Origin: a virus | Reading direction: 5' to 3' (one strand) | DNA: 52,275 nucleotides | IMG/VR virus record: IMGVR_UViG_3300032893_000067 | Coordinates: 1 to 52,275 of that record | Part shown: one piece after another, positions 14,930 through 21,248 of the stretch | How positions within the stretch are numbered: the first letter of the stretch is position 1 | How the letters are laid out: every line of letters starts with the position of its first letter | Program-made: the position numbers and the translations under genes | Notes under the pieces: model-generated | The model's input: only the letters and a program-made list of their open reading frames with translations | Databases searched by the model: none | What the model was told of the DNA's origin: nothing

Positions 14930-15163
14930 TTATCCGTTCATCCAACTTTCATCGTCAATGACCTTTGGGCCAACTTTTGGGGCCGTAGTTCCATGTTTCA
15001 TGACAAAGTGACTCATTTTAGCATCAACTTTGAATGCATAATATCCACAACCATGACACTGACCTCGCTTATTTACAGTGGTTGGTTTAGGACTGTTAGC
15101 CTTTGTATCGTCGTATCGACCATCAAAGTCACATTCACATACATAAACATATTGTTTTTTCAT
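14930..15163 (-). CDS. Small zinc-binding protein
   Basis: This 77-residue protein has N-terminal CECDFDG and central CHGCGYYAF, with later His residues, so a single zinc site is likely. AAAGGAAAGTTAAATG gives a strong start. No family recognised. Confidence 0.63.
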   Translation of the reverse strand: MKKQYVYVCECDFDGRYDDTKANSPKPTTVNKRGQCHGCGYYAFKVDAKMSHFVMKHGTTAPKVGPKVIDDESWMNG

Positions 15164-15177
15164 TTAACTTTCCTTTC

Positions 15178-15357
15178 CTAATCAATATCACCAGTTGCTT
15201 GGAAGCTATTCTTTGAGTTATTTGGAATAGCCCGATGCCAGCCGACAAGCTTAAGGTCTGAATGTTCCCGACCGGAATGTCTAACAGTGCCTTTCACAAA
15301 GAGCATTTCGCCTATTTTTGCACCATGATCGGCAATGTTAGGTCGATTGTTTCCCAT
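15178..15357 (-). CDS. Hypothetical small protein
   Basis: This 59-residue protein (MGNNRPNIADHG...) contains a basic, Gly/His-rich centre. It starts 2 nt after the stop of the gene upstream, with no separate ribosome binding site, so it is probably translated by coupling. It ends in TAG, an uncommon stop in this window. Base composition is a little more GC-rich than its neighbours. Confidence 0.55.
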   Translation of the reverse strand: MGNNRPNIADHGAKIGEMLFVKGTVRHSGREHSDLKLVGWHRAIPNNSKNSFQATGDID

Positions 15358-15359
15358 TG

Positions 15360-15536
15360 TTAATTGGAAACGTCGATCGTTTTTTGTTCTGTATATTCAA
15401 CGTCAAAAATAGTTACGTGTGGTTTAAAATTCTTAATAAATAAGTCCATGTCACTAGAATGAACATGCCACATTAATTCGCCATTATAATAAATCTCATA
15501 TTCATTTTGTTTTTCAATATAATAAGCTTCCCACAT
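15360..15536 (-). CDS. Hypothetical small acidic protein
   Basis: This 58-residue protein (MWEAYYIEKQNEYEIYY...) is rich in Tyr, Trp and acidic residues and predicted beta then helix. It starts after TTGAGAGGTGATTT, part of a repeated leader box. The downstream gene is translationally coupled to it. Confidence 0.58.
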   Translation of the reverse strand: MWEAYYIEKQNEYEIYYNGELMWHVHSSDMDLFIKNFKPHVTIFDVEYTEQKTIDVSN

Positions 15537-15586
15537 AAATCACCTCTCAAATATACTATTCGGTATACTTTCAAAAAACTTTAGCA
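15537..15586 (-). promoter_or_regulatory. Repeated leftward leader element (copy 3)
   Basis: Read leftward the gap holds TGCTAAAGTTTTTTGAAAG, then ATACCGAATAGTATATT, then GAGAGGTGATTTATG. It matches copy 2 along its length and copy 1 in its last 30 bases. Probably an internal leftward promoter plus ribosome binding site. Confidence 0.5.
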
Positions 15587-15751
15587 TTATTTTACTAATT
15601 TCAATTTTTGTCCAAATTTAAGCACTTTCCAAATTTCTGACTCTAAGGCCAACATATGTGGAATATCTCTGTATCGGACTGTTAGTACAAGTCTGTGACC
15701 TTTGTAGACCCTAATTTTCTGTTCTTTGCATCGTAACACAGTAAACATCAT
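15587..15751 (-). CDS. Hypothetical small basic protein
   Basis: The 54-residue protein (MMFTVLRCKEQK...) may begin at either of two adjacent ATGs; AAAGGGGAATA precedes them. It is basic, with alternating strands then a helix. It overlaps the upstream small membrane gene by 1 nt. No family recognised. Confidence 0.55.
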   Translation of the reverse strand: MMFTVLRCKEQKIRVYKGHRLVLTVRYRDIPHMLALESEIWKVLKFGQKLKLVK

Positions 15752-15840
15752 TATTCCCCTTTCACATAATCATCGGCCAATTTAACCAAATAGTTTACAA
15801 TTGATGTAATAAACAATATAGAAGTTATAGCAAGTAACAT
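15751..15840 (-). CDS. Tiny membrane peptide
   Basis: This is a 29-residue peptide (MLLAITSILFITSIVNYLV...) forming one hydrophobic helix with a short charged end. AAGAGGTGATGCT precedes the ATG, and its stop is coupled to the next start. Short length makes it less certain than its neighbours. Confidence 0.48.
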   Translation of the reverse strand: MLLAITSILFITSIVNYLVKLADDYVKGE

Positions 15841-15844
15841 AGCA

Positions 15845-15973
15845 TCACCTCTTAAAAAAATTTCGGGCATCTGTAACAATACTGACAATGATAATATAAC
15901 TAATACTAAATAAGCTAAGTAATATAAACAATCCTATGTATCCAAATATAAGTCCTAAAGCTAAGTTAATCAT
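15845..15973 (-). CDS. Small membrane protein
   Basis: This 42-residue protein starts MINLALGLIFGY after CAGGAGTCTAAAA, the same initiation box as at 9029 and 8869. It is one long hydrophobic stretch (possibly two helices) with a basic C-terminus. A longer in-frame start lies inside the upstream gene and is rejected. It overlaps the upstream gene by 8 nt. Confidence 0.55.
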   Translation of the reverse strand: MINLALGLIFGYIGLFILLSLFSISYIIIVSIVTDARNFFKR

Positions 15974-16151
15974 TTTTAGACTCCTGTTTATTTTTATATT
16001 CTCTTTTAAAGCAATAATCATCTGCGTCTTTCTCATATGCAAAACTAACATAATCAGCACCAGATTCTGCACCTTTTACGACAAATAACTCTAGTTCCTC
16101 ATCATATTGATAATATATTTCTTCATTGGGTATCTTTTTAGGCTTATACAT
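15966..16151 (-). CDS. Hypothetical small acidic protein
   Basis: This 61-residue protein (MYKPKKIPNEEIYYQYDEE...) follows CAAGAGGTGGTT. It is Tyr- and Glu-rich with a basic end. It is the first gene after one of the TTGGTAC/TGCA boxes, so it probably opens a transcription unit. Confidence 0.58.
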   Translation of the reverse strand: MYKPKKIPNEEIYYQYDEELELFVVKGAESGADYVSFAYEKDADDYCFKREYKNKQESKND

Positions 16152-16157
16152 AACCAC

Positions 16158-16200
16158 CTCTTGACTTAATACTATTGCATGAATTGTACCAAGTAATTAT
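16158..16200 (-). promoter_or_regulatory. Leftward promoter/operator with TTGGTAC...TGCA box
   Basis: Read leftward: CTTGGTACAATTCATGCAAT, then AGTATTAAG, then the ribosome binding site of the gene at 16151. TTGGTA and TATTAA at 15-nt spacing could serve as -35 and -10. The same arrangement occurs at 13.5 and 17.0 kb. Confidence 0.5.
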
Positions 16201-16266
16201 AAACGTCAATAGAACTATTGTATTGGTTTATAGGTATAAGTAATATAAGAATAGGTGATAACTAAT

Positions 16267-16479
16267 ATGACTGATTTAACTCAATTTAAACATTTTAAGG
16301 GCAATTCAAAACCCTTCTTTTTTGTATATCTTTTAAACACAAACGTCTATCTAGCTTATTTTACTAGTTATTTCTTAAACATAGATAAAACTTATACAAT
16401 CCAAAAGAAGAGAAAGACAGGCTTTTTTATTATTACACTACGGACAGTGGCGTTACAAACACAGTCCTTTATGTTGTAA
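16267..16479 (+). CDS. Possible small divergent basic protein
   Basis: A 70-residue frame (MTDLTQFKHFKG...) begins after AATAGGTGATAACTAAT, with TTGTAT/TAATAT at 17-nt spacing upstream. It is basic and aromatic-rich. It would be transcribed away from the leftward genes, the place where a phage regulator is often found, but I see no DNA-binding motif. The end of the frame runs into a hairpin. Could be non-coding. Confidence 0.35.
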   Translation: MTDLTQFKHFKGNSKPFFFVYLLNTNVYLAYFTSYFLNIDKTYTIQKKRKTGFFIITLRTVALQTQSFML

Positions 16480-16512
16480 CGATTGTTGAGGTTAACTGTT
16501 CGAAACAATTGT
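16452..16512. other. Two consecutive inverted repeats
   Basis: GTTACAAACA...TGTTGTAAC at 16452..16480 forms a 9-bp stem with one bulge. It is followed by TTAACTGTT-CGA-AACA...GTTAA around 16490..16512. They stand at the junction between the rightward frame and the leftward genes and could be terminators or protein-binding sites. Confidence 0.5.
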
Positions 16513-16702
16513 TAATTTCTTTATTATAACACATTTTAAATTAAAAGTCAAGCAAATAATTCACATAGTTATATTAAGTTTATAGGGTTATAGTTGAATT
16601 TGTGTATAAGTAAAGGGGAAAGCCCCAGGTCAAGCGGGGGATGCTCAACCTTGGGGCTATTAGAGGGTTTGCGGGGCATTTAAATAAGGACTAGAGGGAC
16701 TA
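16513..16702. other. Non-coding stretch with GC-rich hairpin
   Basis: I see no convincing gene in this 190-nt stretch. At 16621..16658 AGCCCCAGGT pairs with ACCTTGGGGCT around a GC-rich loop, which stands out in AT-rich DNA. It lies just downstream of the leftward gene ending at 16703, so it may be that unit's terminator, although no T-run follows, or part of a small structured RNA. Confidence 0.45.
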
Positions 16703-16828
16703 TCAGTGGACAGGGACAATCTTAAAACCGGCATTCTCCAATCTTTGGACTGAGCCAAGCTTAGTGACAATGTCTTTAAGAGTCATTGGACCTGTTATTC
16801 TATAACCGTTCTCAACTACATAGTACAT
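16703..16828 (-). CDS. Very small hypothetical protein
   Basis: This 41-residue protein begins MYYVVENGYRI after GAGGTGATT and ends in TGA. It has a short beta-strand start and a helix. It is 7 nt from the upstream gene and is more GC-rich than its neighbours. No family recognised. Confidence 0.55.
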   Translation of the reverse strand: MYYVVENGYRITGPMTLKDIVTKLGSVQRLENAGFKIVPVH

Positions 16829-16835
16829 AATCACC

Positions 16836-16991
16836 TCATTTCAGACCACAAATATATTTATAATCAGCATTAAAAATTGTAACATCTTTGTAGCAACCAA
16901 ATCTAATGGCTTCCCAAAGAGTTACAAAGTAAGCAATTTCAATACCTTTTTCTACTACAATATAATTATAATTTATAAGATCGAATTCCAT
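16836..16991 (-). CDS. Very small hypothetical protein
   Basis: This 51-residue protein (MEFDLINYNYIVVEKG...) is preceded by AAGAGGTATTT, and its upstream region carries a TTGGTAC/TGCA box. It is the first gene of the leftward early region. Its N-terminal pattern (YIVVEKG) resembles the start of the next gene (YYVVENG), so the two may be distant duplicates. Function unknown. Confidence 0.55.
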   Translation of the reverse strand: MEFDLINYNYIVVEKGIEIAYFVTLWEAIRFGCYKDVTIFNADYKYICGLK

Positions 16992-17012
16992 AAATACCTC
17001 TTATATATATAT

Positions 17013-17230
17013 TAATGCAAAGTATGTACCAACAATGATATCAACTACTTAGCTATATCAAAAATGTATAACTTATATACAAAAATAAATATTATTAATC
17101 AATTCACATAGTTATAAATTATACACTGTATAATTGGTACACTTATTGCAAGAAGAATCTATTGGTATAAATATTGTATAATAATGCAAATACTATACCA
17201 TAATTATTGGTACATATATTGCTATTGCAA
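17013..17230. repeat. Cluster of TTGGTAC/TTGCA boxes in the control region
   Basis: Boxes built from TTGGTAC or TTGGTAT and TGCAA lie at 17013..17036, 17133..17152, 17161..17189, 17183..17200 and 17206..17230. They occur in both orientations. The first is positioned as the promoter of the gene at 16991. They could be operators, early promoters or origin iterons. Confidence 0.55.
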
Positions 17231-17489
17231 GAATCATGCCACACATATAGAGTATAGGCAGCCAGGGGTAGGGGGGGGGGGGTAGACTTGGGGGTTTAAA
17301 ATAACTTTACTAGTCAACACGACCATTTTTAAAATATCGACTCTAGTAACATCCCTTTTACCCCGTATTACTAAGAAATCCTATAAATAACGTTTTTGAC
17401 CTTAAATATTATCATGTATCCTATTGATTCTATTAGATCGAATATATGAGACTGAGTATATAATAAATATGTAGACAATATAGTAACAC
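17231..17489. other. Non-coding control region with G-tract
   Basis: This is a gene-free interval between the divergent halves of the genome. It contains GGGG-TA-G12-TAGACTT-GGGGG at 17265..17294, a strong G-quadruplex candidate, in otherwise AT-rich DNA, and a single TATAAATA at 17392. A replication origin or control site would fit here. The exact length of the G-run may be a sequencing artefact. Confidence 0.5.
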
Positions 17490-17505
17490 TTAACAACTAG
17501 TATTA
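17490..17505 (+). promoter_or_regulatory. Late-type motif 1 (divergent copy)
   Basis: TTAACAACTAGTATTA, ending 1 nt before the ATG at 17507. It differs from the consensus only in the AT-rich second half. Confidence 0.5.
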
Positions 17506-17506
17506 A

Positions 17507-18043
17507 ATGGTCTCTTTACAAGAATTAAAGTCATTACCTGATTGTTGCATCTATGGGCTAATAAATAAGGCCGATAAAAAGATCTATATTGGGTATTCCT
17601 ATGACATTCTTTCCGCCTTATCTAGAAACATTAAAGACTTCAAATATAGTAACCACCCTGCAAAGGCTGACTTTGATAAGTTGGAGTTTATAATTCTAGA
17701 AACAGTTAAAGATAGGAGTAGTATAAGATTTAGATATGCCTATTGGTATGAATCCTACAAGTCTATGGGATATAGTTTCTATAGAGATTATAAGGGCAGT
17801 AAATTTAGAGTTAAAATTGACGTAGGGATGGATTTTAGGTCTGAGGGTGGGACAACCTATCTTGTATATGTGAAGTTGGTTAATAGCCGCTATAAGGAGT
17901 TTATAGTGGGTGTTTTTAGTGGTATTCAGGGGGCTAAGGAATTTGTACGTAATAAGTACCAGGATAAGAATATAGTAACAAGTATTGAATATGCCAGTAA
18001 TGATCTTACTAGGTTATATGTGAAAAGGAATTCTGATGAATAA
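17507..18043 (+). CDS. GIY-YIG-like protein
   Basis: This 178-residue protein starts with CIYGLINKADKKIYIGYS, a clear GIY-YIG pair with the usual spacing. An Arg and a YWYESY segment follow where the catalytic Arg and Glu are expected. The C-terminal 80 residues do not resemble the NUMOD modules of homing enzymes, so it may be a dedicated nuclease rather than a mobile one. It opens the rightward region directly after a late-type motif, with no ribosome binding site seen. Confidence 0.65.
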   Translation: MVSLQELKSLPDCCIYGLINKADKKIYIGYSYDILSALSRNIKDFKYSNHPAKADFDKLEFIILETVKDRSSIRFRYAYWYESYKSMGYSFYRDYKGSKFRVKIDVGMDFRSEGGTTYLVYVKLVNSRYKEFIVGVFSGIQGAKEFVRNKYQDKNIVTSIEYASNDLTRLYVKRNSDE

Positions 18044-18233
18044 GGCTGATATAGGAGATTGGATCTCTGTTTTAATAGGTGGATTAGTATTTGGTGGTAT
18101 TATATTTGGTGCCATTGGACTTATAATCATTAATACTTTCAGGATGATATTGAGAAGAAAAGATAGGGTTTATGAGTTAGAAGCCCCTAAAAAGAAGAGA
18201 CATTTAAGGCTTATAAGGGGAAAGAAAGAGTAA
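18036..18233 (+). CDS. Small membrane protein
   Basis: This is a 65-residue protein with one long hydrophobic segment (about residues 8 to 36, Gly-rich, perhaps a tight hairpin) and a strongly basic tail. It overlaps the GIY-YIG gene by 8 nt and the next small gene by 1 nt. Holin-like topology is possible but unproven. Confidence 0.6.
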   Translation: MNKADIGDWISVLIGGLVFGGIIFGAIGLIIINTFRMILRRKDRVYELEAPKKKRHLRLIRGKKE

Positions 18234-18409
18234 TGGACTGGTTTATAGTGCTAATATTTGGATTTACATTTCTGTTTGGACTGGATCTTGTAAATAGGCT
18301 TTATTTTTATAAGAACCAATGCGACGGACTCCATAAATGGCATTATGATGACAAAGGAGATATGCGCTGTAAAACATGTAAAATAAAAGCAGCGGATAAT
18401 TTAGATTGA
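18233..18409 (+). CDS. Small membrane protein with zinc site
   Basis: This 58-residue protein has an N-terminal membrane helix (MDWFIVLIFGFTFLFG) and a cytoplasmic C-terminal CDGLHKWHY...CKTCK, probably one zinc site. GGGGAAAGAAAGAGTA precedes the ATG. The His-x-Trp...CxxC order recalls the tails of the genes at 6.6 and 7.2 kb. Confidence 0.58.
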   Translation: MDWFIVLIFGFTFLFGLDLVNRLYFYKNQCDGLHKWHYDDKGDMRCKTCKIKAADNLD

Positions 18410-18450
18410 AATTTATAAACAAACTTCGTAACTTAATAGAGAGGTTATTA

Positions 18451-18636
18451 ATGAAATACGATAAATGTACTCATTGTGGTCGAATACTTCATAAGGATCT
18501 TAGAGAAAATGACGTAGAGTTTTATAGGATCAATTATGAACCATATTGTTCATTAAATTGTTTTAATGACGAATCTGAAAAGAGAAAAAAGAAGCCGAGG
18601 AAGAAAAATGGAAGAAATAAATCTAAAACTTTGTAA
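18451..18636 (+). CDS. Small zinc-finger protein
   Basis: The ATG at MKYDKCTHCGRI (61 residues) is preceded by AGAGAGGTTATTA; a TTG at 18406 would add 15 residues and overlap the upstream gene. CTHC and CSLNC give a four-cysteine site, followed by a Lys/Arg-rich tail. Probably nucleic-acid or protein binding. Confidence 0.6.
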   Translation: MKYDKCTHCGRILHKDLRENDVEFYRINYEPYCSLNCFNDESEKRKKKPRKKNGRNKSKTL

Positions 18637-18805
18637 AGTCTGTGGGCTATTAAAGAAGAGAATATTAGCCGGTAAATGGGGTAAGGACAAGAAATGGATT
18701 GATGAAGAGGGTAAGCTTTGGAATGGAAAGCAATGCCCTACGTGTAATCAAGCTAGAGCTAAAGATAGCATGAAAAGGATGAGAAATGTTGCAAGGAATA
18801 CTTAG
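18608..18805 (+). CDS. Small zinc-ribbon protein
   Basis: The 65-residue protein (start MEEINLKLCK, after CGAGGAAGAAAA) has CKVCG and CPTCN flanking a KWIDEEGKLWNGK segment, a four-cysteine ribbon common among small phage proteins. It overlaps both neighbours. Function unknown. Confidence 0.65.
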   Translation: MEEINLKLCKVCGLLKKRILAGKWGKDKKWIDEEGKLWNGKQCPTCNQARAKDSMKRMRNVARNT

Positions 18806-19226
18806 AACAATACTGCTTAGTTTAATATTATTTATGATGATCCCAATACAACATGTTACACCAGATCTTAAACCATACCATGATCCTATTATTAAATATG
18901 TAGAGGAGCATTGTTCTCAACATCATTATTTTCATCCTCTTAAAACGTTTATTAGATTTAATAAACTGCCTTCTCCTATAATTGGATTGTGCCGTGTGGC
19001 CCCATTAGAGTATATAATCGATATAGATCCTCAATATTGGAATAATACCTCAGAAGACTTGAGATGGGAGCTAATGCTACATGAAATGTCCCATTGTATA
19101 TTTAGATTAGACCATACTGATGATCCAGATAATTATATGTATCCTGAATTAGTTGACATGAAAAAAGAAAAAGCTTGGCAACAGTTTGAAAATAATGTAA
19201 GCTACTTATGTGAAGGAGATAAATAA
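18786..19226 (+). CDS. Exported zincin-type metalloprotease
   Basis: The 146-residue protein has a signal peptide (about 1 to 22) and a zinc-protease site H99-E100-M-S-H103, with H110 six residues further on and a Met-turn-like NYMYP at 116 to 120. This resembles the matrixin/archaemetzincin site, but metzincins have five residues, not six, before the third His. So it is best called zincin-like. It would act in the periplasm on unknown proteins. Start at GGATGAGAAATG, overlapping the previous gene. Confidence 0.72.
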   Translation: MLQGILRTILLSLILFMMIPIQHVTPDLKPYHDPIIKYVEEHCSQHHYFHPLKTFIRFNKLPSPIIGLCRVAPLEYIIDIDPQYWNNTSEDLRWELMLHEMSHCIFRLDHTDDPDNYMYPELVDMKKEKAWQQFENNVSYLCEGDK

Positions 19227-19459
19227 TGAAAGATTTATTGATGATTGGCGAAGATTTAAATAAAGCCCTAGCAACCGCTCATCCTGCCGACAGGGAATTA
19301 GGTAGTATGGCCCCACATTTTGCTCAAACAGATGAATATTTACGTAAACTTCTTATGGCTTGGCACGATCAAACAGATGAACATATGAAAGTTGACTTAT
19401 TAAATGAAATTCTAGATTATATTTATGAGGTTACAAGACGTGCAAATAATCGAGAATGA
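19226..19459 (+). CDS. Hypothetical helical protein
   Basis: This is a 77-residue acidic helical protein with a perfect AAGGAGATAAATAATG start that overlaps the metalloprotease stop by 1 nt. No motif recognised. Possibly co-expressed with the protease. Confidence 0.62.
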   Translation: MKDLLMIGEDLNKALATAHPADRELGSMAPHFAQTDEYLRKLLMAWHDQTDEHMKVDLLNEILDYIYEVTRRANNRE

Positions 19460-19793
19460 ACAAGTAATATTCGTTGATTGCGATGATACTTTGGTCATGT
19501 GGGATGATACATTTAGACAACCTGGAGACAATAAAATAGAAGTATTTGATCCAAATGATAGTAGTAATAATTACTTAACTCCCAATGAAAAGCATATAGA
19601 CCTCGTAAAAAAACACAAAGGAAGAGGTTATTTTGTTGTGGTGTGGAGTGCTGCTGGATATGCTTGGGCAAATTCTGTAGTCAATGCAGTAAAACTTAAT
19701 GATTACGTAGATATAGTTATGTCTAAGCCTGTTAAGTATATGGATGATCTTACGGCCAATGAAATTTTGGGCACTAGAGTCTATTTAAAATAA
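19440..19793 (+). CDS. HAD-superfamily phosphatase
   Basis: This is a short HAD hydrolase of about 117 residues with motif I DCDDTL (nucleophile Asp about residue 13), motif II VWSAAG, a Lys-Pro pair and a terminal YMDD segment. No large cap domain is present, so a small substrate or protein phosphate is likely. I prefer the GTG at 19440, which has GAGG 9 nt upstream; an ATG at 19425 lacks a ribosome binding site. Confidence 0.72.
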   Translation: MQIIENEQVIFVDCDDTLVMWDDTFRQPGDNKIEVFDPNDSSNNYLTPNEKHIDLVKKHKGRGYFVVVWSAAGYAWANSVVNAVKLNDYVDIVMSKPVKYMDDLTANEILGTRVYLK

Positions 19794-19804
19794 CAACTAT
19801 TTAC
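19790..19804 (+). promoter_or_regulatory. Late-type motif 2
   Basis: ATAACAACTATTTAC runs straight into the ATG at 19805. It would start a transcript for the HNH and VTC genes independently of the genes upstream. Confidence 0.55.
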
Positions 19805-20263
19805 ATGAAAGCTATATTTTATAAAGAACATGTTATTAATAAAAATCATTATATTGAATATGAACTAAAAATTTGTCATAAATGCAACAAAACCAAATCT
19901 TGGAAAGACTTTAGTAGGAAGATAAAAGGTATTTTTGGTCTTCAACCTAATTGTAAAGAATGTTCTAAAAAATGGTGGTCTGAAGATCCTATTCGTCAAA
20001 AAAAGATTCAAAAAAATTCAAAGTTAAAAGCAAAATTTAATTTAACATTAGATCAATATAATGAAATTTTGACTCATCAAAATGGGAAATGTGCTATATG
20101 TCACAAAGTACAAAATAATGTTTCATTAGCTGTAGATCATTGTCATAAAACTGGAAAAATTCGTGGTCTATTATGTGGACCATGTAATCAATCCATTGGT
20201 CTTCTTAAAGAGGACTTACAAATTATTGAAAATTTAAAAGATTATTTAGAGAAATATAAATGA
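19805..20263 (+). CDS. HNH endonuclease, endonuclease VII type
   Basis: The 152-residue protein has two parts. An N-terminal zinc module has C24, C27, C50 and C53. A C-terminal recombination endonuclease VII core has CAIC at 96 to 99, VDHCH at 110 to 114, and LLCGPCN at 122 to 128. Free-standing phage enzymes of this type are usually homing endonucleases; a junction-resolving role is possible. It lies immediately after a late-type motif and overlaps the VTC gene by ATGA. Confidence 0.85.
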   Translation: MKAIFYKEHVINKNHYIEYELKICHKCNKTKSWKDFSRKIKGIFGLQPNCKECSKKWWSEDPIRQKKIQKNSKLKAKFNLTLDQYNEILTHQNGKCAICHKVQNNVSLAVDHCHKTGKIRGLLCGPCNQSIGLLKEDLQIIENLKDYLEKYK

Positions 20264-21078
20264 ATAATAAACTTGAAAATAACGAAATTGATCTAAAAAG
20301 AACCGAAGATAAGTATATTCTAGATAAATCCCAATTACAAATAGTAAAACATAAAATTGAAACCTACCTACCACCTTATTATCCAGATAAAGGTGTTATT
20401 TATTGTATTAATAAATCAATTTATTTTGATTCTCCAGACCTAACTTTCCTTAAACAACATCTAAATAAAGTCGATGATAGACGTAAGATTCGTATAAGAA
20501 CCTATGCTCCTAATGGCAAATGGAACAATATTTATTTTATTGAAATCAAGTCTAAATCAGATGGAAAAAGTATTAAAACAAGAATTGAACTTACTCCAAA
20601 AGCATTTCAAGAAGTAATGAGAACAAATCAAATTCCAATTGATGCAGATCTCATAGAGCTTAATAAAGATGTCCCAAAAGACCAGCTATTACAGCGTGCA
20701 AAACTTATAAATTACACAATGTTAATTAATAAAGTTAGTCCTGTATGTGAAGTTACTTATAAGAGGTATGCCTACCAAGAACACGAATCATTACGTGTCA
20801 CTATTGATTCAGAAATAAAAGTTCGACCACTTAAAATGATCAAATTTAATGTTATAGAAGATTTAAAGAACCAAGATCTTTGGGATGAACTAAAAGAATA
20901 TGGTGAGAAGTTCTATAATCAAGACAATTTTCTTCTAGAAGTTAAACATGAAAAGAATAATATTCCACAATGGCTAGAAGATTTAATTGAAAAATTTGAT
21001 GGTGAATGCCAGGGCTTTTCAAAATATGTCTGGGGCATGTTTCAAATAATGAGTAATACTCTTAAACTTTTAAAATAA
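20260..21078 (+). CDS. VTC-domain protein (polyphosphate polymerase type)
   Basis: This 272-residue protein matches the VTC/CYTH-like tunnel fold that makes polyphosphate from ATP. Visible markers are EDKYIL near residue 16, KSIYFDSPDLTFL near 51, RRKIRIRTY near 77, FIEIKSKSDGK near 94, CEVTYKRYAY near 165, LLEVKHE near 227 and FSKYVWGM near 256. These are the Lys/Arg- and Glu-rich strands that line the tunnel. Bacterial relatives act at the membrane, but no membrane segment is present. Polymerase versus triphosphatase activity cannot be settled from sequence. It is rare in phages. Confidence 0.8.
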   Translation: MNNKLENNEIDLKRTEDKYILDKSQLQIVKHKIETYLPPYYPDKGVIYCINKSIYFDSPDLTFLKQHLNKVDDRRKIRIRTYAPNGKWNNIYFIEIKSKSDGKSIKTRIELTPKAFQEVMRTNQIPIDADLIELNKDVPKDQLLQRAKLINYTMLINKVSPVCEVTYKRYAYQEHESLRVTIDSEIKVRPLKMIKFNVIEDLKNQDLWDELKEYGEKFYNQDNFLLEVKHEKNNIPQWLEDLIEKFDGECQGFSKYVWGMFQIMSNTLKLLK

Positions 21079-21248
21079 ACGTGCCTACTTACGAGAGTGT
21101 GGGCGGGTGTCACATACCTGGGCGAGCATAAACGGGCGAAACTTTCAAATCTATCGTAACGTATGCAACGTACTTATCTTAGTTTTATAGATTTTGCACA
21201 TGATTAGAATAGGTAATTAGTTGAAGTTGTGAGACTGGCAGGCTGCTG
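21079..21248. other. Non-coding convergent junction with GC-rich hairpins
   Basis: This is 170 nt between convergent genes. GCCTAC...GTGGGC and GGTGTCACATACC can form adjacent hairpins at about 21084..21118, followed by the direct repeat AACGTATGCAACGTA near 21158. The hairpin part is clearly GC-richer than its surroundings. No T-run terminator is visible. It may be a terminator region or a small RNA. Confidence 0.4.

Noticed and set aside
16575-16685. A 36-residue leftward frame beginning MPRKPSNSPK
   Set aside because: No ribosome binding site, Pro-rich chance composition, and it runs through the GC-rich hairpin. Not supported as a gene.
17392-17399. TATAAATA, the T4 late promoter core
   Set aside because: A single copy in AT-rich non-coding DNA, not placed before a gene. 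The TTAACAACTAT motif is far better supported.
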